Assembly: GCA_934292805.1 (NCBI GenBank)
Contig: CAKQXQ010000002.1
Coordinates: forward strand, 31,659-95,658
Direction: 5' to 3'
Origin: an uncultured Roseburia sp.
GTDB taxonomy: Bacteria > Bacillota > Clostridia > Lachnospirales > Lachnospiraceae
Length of the DNA: 64,000 bases
The first letter of the stretch is position 1. Each line of letters begins with the position of its first letter. The translations under genes and the position numbers were made by a program. This document shows positions 54,554 to 62,128 of this stretch, piece after piece. The notes beneath the pieces are model-generated. The model made no database searches and had not been told where the DNA came from. It saw only the letters and a program-made list of their open reading frames with translations.

Positions 54554-54865
54554 ATGTTAAAAGAAGTAGCAACACAGGAATTTGACGAGTTATTTAACAA
54601 AGGTGTCGTATTAGCAGATTTCTTCTCTGCAACTTGCGGACCTTGCAAAATGTTATCTTTTGTTTTAGCTGATGTTGATAAGACATTAGGCGACAAAGCA
54701 ACTATTTTAAAAGTTAACTTTGACGAGAACAAAGACTTAACAGAGAAGTTCGGAGTAAAAGGATATCCGACTTTAATCTTATTCAAAGATGGCGAAGAAG
54801 TAAAACGTCTTACAGGTTTACAGCAGAAACCAGCTTTGATCAAAGCAATTGAAGAAGTATTATAA
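54554..54865 (+). CDS. Thioredoxin with TCGPC active site
   Basis: A 103-residue thioredoxin. The redox pair is C28-G-P-C31, but the residue before it is Thr (ATCGPCKML) where standard thioredoxins have Trp. The other motifs are normal (VLADFF, KVNFDENKDLTEKFGVKGYPTLILFKDG with cis-Pro). A Trp-to-Thr change is expected to alter potential or partner choice. It is surely the partner of the preceding reductase-like protein. The ribosome site is AAAGGAG. Confidence 0.92.
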   Translation: MLKEVATQEFDELFNKGVVLADFFSATCGPCKMLSFVLADVDKTLGDKATILKVNFDENKDLTEKFGVKGYPTLILFKDGEEVKRLTGLQQKPALIKAIEEVL

Positions 54866-54881
54866 TAACTGTGTTACAGAA

Positions 54882-54934
54882 GGAATATACGAGATGTGAA
54901 GATTCTTTATGGATTTTTGCAAACCGTGTATTCC
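54882..54934 (+). other. Hairpin between trxA-like and AssT1 genes
   Basis: GGAATATACG (54882-54891) pairs with CGTGTATTCC (54925-54934), one wobble pair, around a 33-base loop. No T-run. Confidence 0.45.
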
Positions 54935-54980
54935 GTTGTAAAATATGAAAAATATGTCAAAAATCGGGAGGTTTTTTATC

Positions 54981-56837
54981 ATGGCAGAGGCACAATACAC
55001 CTATTTAGAGCATTGGATTCCAAAACAGAATGAAGCAGAGAAAGCAATGTTAGCTGAGTTTGAAGCTGGCAACTATACATTCCAGAATCCACTTGTTAAG
55101 TACAATCCTTACTTTATCAACCCATTAGCAGCAGTTGTTTTATTCAAAACAGAGAAACCGGTTGCTGTTACTGTAACTGTAAAAGGTAAAACAAAAGAAG
55201 CAGATTTTTCTCACACATTTGAGAAAGCTACAACACATGTATTACCAATCTTAGGATTATACGCTAACTACAACAATACTGTAGAACTCAGACTTTACAG
55301 AGGCGAGACAAAAGTGATCAACATCGAAGTTGGTGATGTTGTTCCGGATATCTTACAGTACTGCCATACAACACCTGAATATTTCCAGGATAACGTAATG
55401 ATCTTAAGCCCATCCGGATTATTCAAACCATGTGCATTCGACTACGCTGGTGATATCCGTTGGCACTTAGATGCTATGTGCGTATTCGATTACAAACGTT
55501 TAAGAAACGGTAACTTATTAATCGGTTCTGATCGTCTTTTAAGAATGCCTTACTATATGTCAGGTCTTTATGAGATGAGCCCGGTTGGTAAGATCTACAA
55601 AGAGTACCGTCTCCCAGGAGGATACCATCACGATCAGTTCGAGATGGAAGATGGCAACTTATTAGTTCTTACCGATGACCTCAACAGCGATACAGTAGAA
55701 GATAAATGTGCATTAGTTGACAGAGAGACTGGTGAAGTGATCCGCGTATGGGATTACAAGAGCTTCTTAACACCTGGTGATGGTGCCGGTGTATCTTACA
55801 CAGATGAAGACTGGTTCCACAACAATGCAGTATGGTATGACAAGAATACCAACTCTTTAACATTCTCCGGACGTCACGTTGACTCTATGGTTAACATCGA
55901 CTTTGAGACAGGCAAATTAAACTGGATCATCGGTGATCCACGTAACTGGTCCGAAGAGAAACAGAAATACTTCTTCACACCAGTAGGAAACAACTTCGAG
56001 TGGCAGTATGAGCAGCATGCTAACGTAATTACTCCGAACGGAGATGTTATGTGCTTCGATAACCACCACAATGATACAAAATTCGAAGCTGAGAAACGTC
56101 CTGCAAAAGATTCCTTCTCACGTGGTGTAAGATATAAGATCGATACAGATAAGATGACAATCGAACAGGTTTGGTCTTATGGTAAAGAAAGAGGAGCAGA
56201 GTTCTTCTCTCCATATATCTGTAACGTTGAATACTATAACGAAGGACATTACCTTGTTCACTCCGGTGGTATTGCTTACGATAAAGAAGGCAATCCATCT
56301 GAGGCACTTGGACCATACGCTGCAATGGCTGGTGGTCAGGAATATGCGATCACAACAGAAGTATATGAAGATGTCAAGATGTACGAATTAAAAGTAAAAG
56401 GTAACTTCTACCGTGCAGAGAAATTAAAATTATACTCTGATGGAATCAACCTTGAATTAGGTGAAGGTAAGATCTTAGGAGATACATTCGTATCTGGTGA
56501 GATGGATACAGAGGTTCCGGCAGAAGTAACAGGCGAGATGATGCCAGATTTCTGCGAACCAAGATTTGAAGATGAATTTGATAAATTCACATTCTTCTCA
56601 AGATTCGTAAAAGGTGACTTAGTATTATTACTGTTAGAGCAGGGCGATGAAGTACACAGATACTACATCTCTACAACAGCTACACCTAATAAGGCTATGT
56701 GCTGTGGTTCTTTCTTAGATACTGATGACAGAAATATCAGAACATGTATTATGAAGAAGGGCTTAAAAGGAACTTACGATGTACGTGTTATCATCAATGA
56801 TAAGAAATATGAGACTGGTGTTAAGATCGAGTGCTAG
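54981..56837 (+). CDS. Arylsulfate sulfotransferase homologue 1 (AssT1)
   Basis: A 618-residue member of the arylsulfate sulfotransferase family, which moves sulfate from a phenolic sulfate ester to another phenol without free sulfate. The start at 54981 follows GGGAGG. The N-terminal domain has NPYFINPLAAVVL and VLPILGLYANYNNTV; the beta-propeller carries H216-H217 (GYHHDQFE), H280-N281-N282 (DWFHNNAVWYD), R298 (SGRH) and H346 (YEQHAN). These match the E. coli residues H252, H356/N358, R374 (18 residues after H356, as here) and H436 in order. There is no signal peptide, whereas E. coli AssT is periplasmic. A conserved Cys-Cys pair lies near the C-terminus (MCCGSF). Confidence 0.88.
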   Translation: MAEAQYTYLEHWIPKQNEAEKAMLAEFEAGNYTFQNPLVKYNPYFINPLAAVVLFKTEKPVAVTVTVKGKTKEADFSHTFEKATTHVLPILGLYANYNNTVELRLYRGETKVINIEVGDVVPDILQYCHTTPEYFQDNVMILSPSGLFKPCAFDYAGDIRWHLDAMCVFDYKRLRNGNLLIGSDRLLRMPYYMSGLYEMSPVGKIYKEYRLPGGYHHDQFEMEDGNLLVLTDDLNSDTVEDKCALVDRETGEVIRVWDYKSFLTPGDGAGVSYTDEDWFHNNAVWYDKNTNSLTFSGRHVDSMVNIDFETGKLNWIIGDPRNWSEEKQKYFFTPVGNNFEWQYEQHANVITPNGDVMCFDNHHNDTKFEAEKRPAKDSFSRGVRYKIDTDKMTIEQVWSYGKERGAEFFSPYICNVEYYNEGHYLVHSGGIAYDKEGNPSEALGPYAAMAGGQEYAITTEVYEDVKMYELKVKGNFYRAEKLKLYSDGINLELGEGKILGDTFVSGEMDTEVPAEVTGEMMPDFCEPRFEDEFDKFTFFSRFVKGDLVLLLLEQGDEVHRYYISTTATPNKAMCCGSFLDTDDRNIRTCIMKKGLKGTYDVRVIINDKKYETGVKIEC

Positions 56838-56910
56838 TAACTGATTCTTGTAATAGAATATAAAATGCATTCTGGTTTTATGACACTGTATGTCAGATTA
56901 TACATTGAAC

Positions 56911-56980
56911 TATAATGATTTACGTAGAAAGTCATTATAAATTAGAATCGGAAGGCTGTAGCATACAGTCTTCCGATTCT
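56911..56980 (+). other. Two adjacent hairpins between AssT1 and AssT2
   Basis: TATAATGA (56911-56918) with TCATTATA (56932-56939), then a 17-bp stem AGAATCGGAAGGCTGTA (56944-56960) with its complement (56964-56980) and a 3-base loop, with one G-T pair. Only A and T follow, in the order TAAAAAAC, so there is no proper U-run. The 187-base gap between the genes is otherwise plain. Confidence 0.75.
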
Positions 56981-57024
56981 TAAAAAACAGAAAGTTACCT
57001 TACAAAGACCGGAGGAATAAAAGC

Positions 57025-58896
57025 ATGAATACCAAATATACATTCACAGCCAGTCTGGTTGACAGACAGAACGAAGCTGAAAAAGCAATGCTTGAAGAAT
57101 TACGTAACGGTAATTACACATTAGAGCATCCATTAGTAAAATTAAATCCATATTTTATTAACCCACTGGCAGCAGTTGTTCTTTTTAAGACAGAAGAGGA
57201 AGTTGCTGTAACAGTTAAAGTTTTAGGTAAAGAGCCGGAAGGAACAATGAAGCATACATTCCCTAAGGCAAAAGAACATGTATTACCAATTCTTGGATTA
57301 TATGGCGGATATAAGAACAAGGTTGAGATCGAATTATACCGTGGAGCAAAGAATACAGTAGAGATCGAGACAGAACCATTATCTGACGACGTACCAAAGC
57401 TTGTCAGAATGGAGACAACAGCAGCATACTTAAGAGATGAGCTGATCTTTATCTCTCCAGCACTGGATTCTTTAGCTACCGGATATGACTATCAGGGAGA
57501 AGTAAGATGGCATCTGAATATCCCATCCGTATTCGACCTGAAACGTACAAAGAATGGCAACATCCTGATCGGAACACACAGACTTTTAAGAATGCCATAC
57601 TATATGTCCGGTATTTACGAGATGACAATGGTTGGTAAGATCGTGAAAGAATTCTCAATCCCTGGCGGATATCATCATGACCAGTTCGAGATGGAAAATG
57701 GCAATCTCTTAGTCTTAACAGAGGATTTGAGAAGTGAAACTGTTGAAGACATGTGTGTATTAGTAGACAGAAATACAGGTGAGATCTTAAAGACATGGGA
57801 TTATAAGAACTTCCTTGATCCTAAGAAGGTTGCACCAAGCGGAAGCTGGACAGAAGAAGACTGGTTCCACAATAACGCTGTATGGTATGATAAGAACACC
57901 AATTCTTTAACATTCTCAGGACGTCATATTGATTCTATGTGCAATATCGACTTTGAGACAGGCAAATTAAACTGGATCATCGGTGATCCGGATCAGTGGC
58001 CGGAAGAATATCAGAAATACTTCTTCACACCTGTAAATGACGGAAGCGAATTTGACTGGCAGTATGAGCAGCATGCAAACGTGATCTTACCGGATGGCGA
58101 TGTAATGTGCTTTGATAACGGACATTTCCGTTCAAAAGATCCTGCAAAACGTATTAAGAATAAAGACAACTTCTCACGTGGTGTCAGATATCATATCAAT
58201 ACAGACGACATGACAATCCGTCAGGTATGGCAGTATGGTAAAGAGAGAGGACAGGAGTTCTTCTCACAGTATATCTGTAACGTAGAATTCTACGGAGAGG
58301 GTCATTATATGGTTCATTCCGGTGGTATTCAGTACTACGGAGAGGACGCATCTGAAGAATTCGCAGCAATGATGAAAGATGATCCAATGGTTCGCACACG
58401 TTCTATCACAGTTGAACTGTTAGATGATGTGAAGATGCTTGAGTTAGAGGTTGAAGGAAACTTCTATCGTGCTGAGAAGCTTCCATTATACCATGATCAG
58501 GACAATCTTCCATTAGGTGATGGTGTAAGACTTGGTCATATGGGAGTAACAAAAGAATTTGATACTCTTATCCCAATGGAGCCATGTGGAGAAGAAATCC
58601 CTCATATCTATGAGACAGCTGTTGAGGAAGAAGATGACAGATTCACATTCCGTGCTACATTTGAGTCAGGCCAGCTTGTTATGTTAATGCTTGAGAAAGA
58701 TGGCGAGGAGCATGGATACTACATCTCTACAGCAAAGACAAAATTTGCTGCATTATGCTGTGGTACATTCATCGAGAAGGATGCAAGAAAAGTATCATTA
58801 TCTGTAAATAAAGCAGGATTAAAGGGTACTTACGATCTGAGAGTGATCGTTGATGATAAGAAATACGATACAGGAATCAAGATCGAGTGCGAATAA
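57025..58896 (+). CDS. Arylsulfate sulfotransferase homologue 2 (AssT2)
   Basis: A 623-residue paralogue of AssT1, tandemly arranged. The catalytic set is conserved: H217-H218 (GYHHDQFE), H282-N283-N284 (DWFHNNAVWYD), R300 (SGRH) and H350 (YEQHAN). The N-terminal domain motif NPYFINPLAAVVLFKTEEE is nearly the same as in AssT1, and CCGT(F) near the C-terminus keeps the double Cys. There is no signal peptide. An ACCGGAGGAAT ribosome site precedes ATG 57025. The strong hairpin upstream may set a different transcript level from AssT1. Substrate differences cannot be read here. Confidence 0.88.
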   Translation: MNTKYTFTASLVDRQNEAEKAMLEELRNGNYTLEHPLVKLNPYFINPLAAVVLFKTEEEVAVTVKVLGKEPEGTMKHTFPKAKEHVLPILGLYGGYKNKVEIELYRGAKNTVEIETEPLSDDVPKLVRMETTAAYLRDELIFISPALDSLATGYDYQGEVRWHLNIPSVFDLKRTKNGNILIGTHRLLRMPYYMSGIYEMTMVGKIVKEFSIPGGYHHDQFEMENGNLLVLTEDLRSETVEDMCVLVDRNTGEILKTWDYKNFLDPKKVAPSGSWTEEDWFHNNAVWYDKNTNSLTFSGRHIDSMCNIDFETGKLNWIIGDPDQWPEEYQKYFFTPVNDGSEFDWQYEQHANVILPDGDVMCFDNGHFRSKDPAKRIKNKDNFSRGVRYHINTDDMTIRQVWQYGKERGQEFFSQYICNVEFYGEGHYMVHSGGIQYYGEDASEEFAAMMKDDPMVRTRSITVELLDDVKMLELEVEGNFYRAEKLPLYHDQDNLPLGDGVRLGHMGVTKEFDTLIPMEPCGEEIPHIYETAVEEEDDRFTFRATFESGQLVMLMLEKDGEEHGYYISTAKTKFAALCCGTFIEKDARKVSLSVNKAGLKGTYDLRVIVDDKKYDTGIKIECE

Positions 58897-58975
58897 AGCA
58901 GGCCAATGATCGATAAAGTCATAAGATACGAAAGTATGAGATTCAAAATATAAATCAGATTAGGAGAGTCTTGTT

Positions 58976-59680
58976 ATGGAAATTATGAAAGTTAAATCAA
59001 AAATTGACAGCAATATCGAATTAAATGTTACACCGGGACATTTTTCAAGTGACCGTTTTCATGTAAATTATTACATTGATATGTCCAACTTAAAAATGCG
59101 TATGTCAGAAGCAAAAAAAGTTGCAGCTGCAATGGCAAAACAGTATATCAAAAAAGTAGATATTGATCACAAATATGTTTCTCCACTCATCAAAACAGCT
59201 TTAGCTGACACACAGGCAAGTGTAACACCAATCGATACAATTATCTGTATGGATGGATGCGAAGTGATCGGTGCATATCTTGCAGAAGAGCTTGCAGCAG
59301 CAGGTGTTCCAAATACTACACATCACAACAGTATGTATGTCGTAACTCCAGAGTTCGACAACAGTGGCCAGATGGTTGTTAAGAAGAACATCAAAGATAT
59401 GATCAAAGGACGTAACGTTCTCGTTGTTCTTGCAAGTGCAATGAGCGGACGTACAATCACAAAAGCAATCGGAACAATTCTTGCTTATGGTGGAAAAGTA
59501 AAAGGTCTGTCTGTAATCTTTGGAAACATCCAGGAAGTAGATGGATACCCTGTATACAGTGTATTCTCTCATGAAGATCTTCCAAACTTTACATTGTCAG
59601 CACCGGATGATTGCCCAGACTGTAAAGCAGGCAAGAAGTTAGATGCAGTAGTAAATTCTTACGGATACGAAGAACTCTAA
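58976..59680 (+). CDS. Phosphoribosyltransferase-like protein with degenerate PRPP loop
   Basis: A 234-residue protein with the type I phosphoribosyltransferase fold, closest in layout to orotate phosphoribosyltransferase relatives. The sequence runs VTPIDTIICMDGCEVIGAYLAEELA, then the expected PRPP loop at 149-161. This loop reads LVVLASAMSGRT in place of the acidic VVxDDxxTTGGT, so both acidic residues that bind PRPP are lost. A CPDC pair (C213, C216) lies near the C-terminus. It is 79 bases after AssT2 and has AGGAG before ATG 58976. Pyrimidine genes are absent. Catalysis is doubtful; it may sense a ligand. Confidence 0.7.
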   Translation: MEIMKVKSKIDSNIELNVTPGHFSSDRFHVNYYIDMSNLKMRMSEAKKVAAAMAKQYIKKVDIDHKYVSPLIKTALADTQASVTPIDTIICMDGCEVIGAYLAEELAAAGVPNTTHHNSMYVVTPEFDNSGQMVVKKNIKDMIKGRNVLVVLASAMSGRTITKAIGTILAYGGKVKGLSVIFGNIQEVDGYPVYSVFSHEDLPNFTLSAPDDCPDCKAGKKLDAVVNSYGYEEL

Positions 59681-59697
59681 AATGATTAAGACATAAG

Positions 59698-59745
59698 AAG
59701 GGGCGTGTGAAAAACGAAAGTTTTTCACACGCCCCTTCTTTTCTT
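59698..59745 (+). terminator. Strong terminator between AssT cluster and glp operon
   Basis: A perfect 18-bp stem (59698-59715 with 59720-59737), GAAA tetraloop, and CTTTTCTT tail. It ends the plus-strand unit and may also serve the converging glp operon. Confidence 0.95.
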
Positions 59746-59789
59746 AGGGATGATTCTCTTCCACAGTCCCCTCATTTTCATAAGTGACG

Positions 59790-60356
59790 TTATAGGAACC
59801 AGACTTTTTCATTTGTTGATGAGATGCTCACGACACCGGCGTGAAGAAGCGACATGACATCTTCCTTGTCAGAAACCAGTCCGCCTGCGATAACCGGAAC
59901 AGAGGACAGCTTACAGATCTTCTGCAGAACCTTTGGCATAAGAGCAGGAAGCACCTCGATCAGATCTGGTTTGGCAGTTTTCAGCTGATGCTCAATATTA
60001 GAATAAGCCATAGAATCAATGACAAATACACGCAGGATCGTATGAAGTCCAAGCTCTTTTGCACGTTTGATCAGAGTTGGTTTAGTAGTGATAATTCCAT
60101 CAGCCTTTGTATATTTTTTGATGAAATCGACGGCGATTTCTTTTGAACTTAAGCCGGTGATAAGGTCAATGTGTACCATGGCAATTTTGCCGGAAGATTT
60201 TACCTTTTCTACAATATCTGCAATACTGCAGATATCACCGTACAAAATAAAAATCACACTGCTTTCACTGGAAAGACATTTTTCTAATCCTTCATCATTT
60301 TTGATTGCGGCAATAATCGGAGAATCCTCAATTGCCTCTCGAAATTCTTTTTTCAT
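59790..60356 (-). CDS. glpP: Glycerol uptake operon antiterminator GlpP
   Basis: An RNA-binding antiterminator that binds glycerol-3-phosphate and opens the leader terminator of glp genes. The 188-residue protein is a TIM barrel: EDSPIIAAIKNDEGL, FILYGDICSIADIV, HIDLITGLSSKEIAVDFI, TKPTLIKRAKELG, VIAGGLVSDKEDV. I choose ATG at 60356 (MKKEFREAIEDSP); an ATG at 60371 is flush with AGGA and cannot use it. The ribosome site before 60356 is 15 bases away, so the start is not fully settled. It is the last gene of the operon. Confidence 0.88.
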   Translation of the reverse strand: MKKEFREAIEDSPIIAAIKNDEGLEKCLSSESSVIFILYGDICSIADIVEKVKSSGKIAMVHIDLITGLSSKEIAVDFIKKYTKADGIITTKPTLIKRAKELGLHTILRVFVIDSMAYSNIEHQLKTAKPDLIEVLPALMPKVLQKICKLSSVPVIAGGLVSDKEDVMSLLHAGVVSISSTNEKVWFL

Positions 60357-60420
60357 AATTGTAAAACACATTCCTGTCTGCTAAATATGTGAATATTATA
60401 CCATAGAATGTCTCAAATGT

Positions 60421-60789
60421 TTAGTTTTTAGCAATATTTTTTGCAGCAACAATATCAACACCGGTACCGGCAACATCAGAAAGAAGAACATCTCCGATTT
60501 TAACCGGTGCAATTGCTACAACATCTTTTAATGCAGCGGCGCATTCAAAGATTTTTGATTTTGGAATATCACTGGCGGTCTTAACATTTACCATAGGTGA
60601 AACACCGCCTTCAACGCGTACAGTAGATGTTACGATACGAGTTGGGTTTGTGACTTCTTTTCTTGCATAGGCATCACCGCGAGGGCAGGTATTGCCTTTG
60701 ACAGAAATAACTTCGTTATCATTCATTGTAACTGTAAGGGCACATCCAAGAGGACAGCCGATACATGTCAATTCCTTTACAGATTCCAT
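60421..60789 (-). CDS. DUF1667 protein of the glp operon
   Basis: A 122-residue protein of the DUF1667 family. The N-terminal cysteine signature CIGCPLGC, then a second CPRGDAYA (four Cys in all) suggest an Fe-S or zinc site; TRIVTSTVRVEGG and VKTASDIPKSKIFE follow. In Firmicutes this gene usually lies next to GlpA-like and FAD oxidoreductase genes, and it may be the third subunit of the glycerol-3-phosphate dehydrogenase. AGGAGGATTAT precedes the start. Confidence 0.88.
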   Translation of the reverse strand: MESVKELTCIGCPLGCALTVTMNDNEVISVKGNTCPRGDAYARKEVTNPTRIVTSTVRVEGGVSPMVNVKTASDIPKSKIFECAAALKDVVAIAPVKIGDVLLSDVAGTGVDIVAAKNIAKN

Positions 60790-60853
60790 ATAATCCTCCT
60801 TATATGCGAAGCAGATCCATGCTCAATACGAGCGGGAGAAGAGATTGCTCTTC

Positions 60854-62116
60854 TTATGCCTCTTCAATTTTGATTGTGATTTTACTTAAATCAGGATATT
60901 CTTCTAATTTCTTTTTGTTTAAGATAACCTGTTCCATTTCGCCAGGAGCCATAACCGGACGTTTACGTTTGCTGATCAATTCATCATCAAAGTAAGTTGC
61001 GATCGCACAGTTTTTGTATACATCACCGACACGGAAACGTACAGTTAAATTGTCAGCCATTTCGGAAGGACGGATATATTTCGGAACAGTATAGCGGACA
61101 CCATCAACCGGAAGGATCTCCACTGTTTTAGAACTTGTATCCTCACCGTTTTGAATGTATTTTGCAGCGTTTGCTCCGGCAGTGGAAGCTTCCTGTGAAA
61201 CATAGTCAACAAGATCATGAACGTGAAGTACATTACCACAGGCAAAGATACCTTCAATATTCGTCTCAAGGCTGTCATTTACAACCGGACCGGAAGTAAC
61301 AGGGCTTAATTCAACACCGGCACTTCGGCTTAATTCATTTTCAGGGATCAGTCCGCAGGAGAGAAGCAGTGTGTCACATGTATAGCGTTCCTCTGTACCA
61401 GGGATTGGTTTTCGGTCAGGACCAACTTCAGCGATCGTAACAGCTTCTACACGGTTTTTACCTTCGATATCAACAACAGTATGGCTCAGTTTTAATGGGA
61501 TATCAAAATCGTTGAGACACTGAACAATATTACGTTTTAAACCACCGGAATATGGCATCAGCTCAGCAACAACTTTTACTTTGGCACCTTCTAATGTCAT
61601 ACGGCGTGCCATGATAAGTCCGATATCTCCGGAACCTAAAATAACAACTTCTTTGCCAGGCATATAACCTTCCATGTTTACAAGACGCTGTGCAGTACCG
61701 GCAGAGTAGATACCTGCAGGACGGTAGCCAGGAATATTTAAAGCACCTCTGGAACGTTCACGACATCCCATAGCAAGGATCACAGCTTTTGCCTGGATCT
61801 CGAAGAGACCATCTTCACGGTTCATGGCTGTTACTTTCTTGTCAGCAGAGATATCCATTACCATAGTATTCAGCTTGTATTCAATGCCACGGTCTAAAAC
61901 CATGTCAATGAAACGGGAAGCATATTCAGGACCGGTTAACTCTTCTTTGAAAGTATGAAGTCCAAATCCGTTATGGATACACTGATTTAAAATACCACCA
62001 AGTTCTTTATCTCTTTCTATAATTAATATACTGTCAATTCCATTGTCTTTTGCACTTGCAGCAGCAGCAAGTCCGGCAGGACCACCACCGACGATGACAA
62101 GATCATAATTCTTCAT
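60854..62116 (-). CDS. FAD/NAD(P)-dependent oxidoreductase of the glp operon
   Basis: A 420-residue flavoprotein with FAD loop IVGGGPAGLAAA, a second nucleotide site EVVILGSGDIGLIMARRM, and the FAD motif EGIFACGNVLHVHDLVDYV. QCIHNGFG occurs near the N-terminus. It resembles the second subunit of anaerobic glycerol-3-phosphate dehydrogenase in Gram-positives and NADH-type flavoproteins that pass electrons from GlpA. AGGAGGATAT precedes ATG at 62116. Confidence 0.9.
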   Translation of the reverse strand: MKNYDLVIVGGGPAGLAAAASAKDNGIDSILIIERDKELGGILNQCIHNGFGLHTFKEELTGPEYASRFIDMVLDRGIEYKLNTMVMDISADKKVTAMNREDGLFEIQAKAVILAMGCRERSRGALNIPGYRPAGIYSAGTAQRLVNMEGYMPGKEVVILGSGDIGLIMARRMTLEGAKVKVVAELMPYSGGLKRNIVQCLNDFDIPLKLSHTVVDIEGKNRVEAVTIAEVGPDRKPIPGTEERYTCDTLLLSCGLIPENELSRSAGVELSPVTSGPVVNDSLETNIEGIFACGNVLHVHDLVDYVSQEASTAGANAAKYIQNGEDTSSKTVEILPVDGVRYTVPKYIRPSEMADNLTVRFRVGDVYKNCAIATYFDDELISKRKRPVMAPGEMEQVILNKKKLEEYPDLSKITIKIEEA

Positions 62117-62128
62117 ATGGATATCCTC

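Noticed and set aside
58976..59680. Orotate phosphoribosyltransferase PyrE
   Set aside because: The PRPP loop lacks its acidic residues and there are no pyrimidine genes around it.
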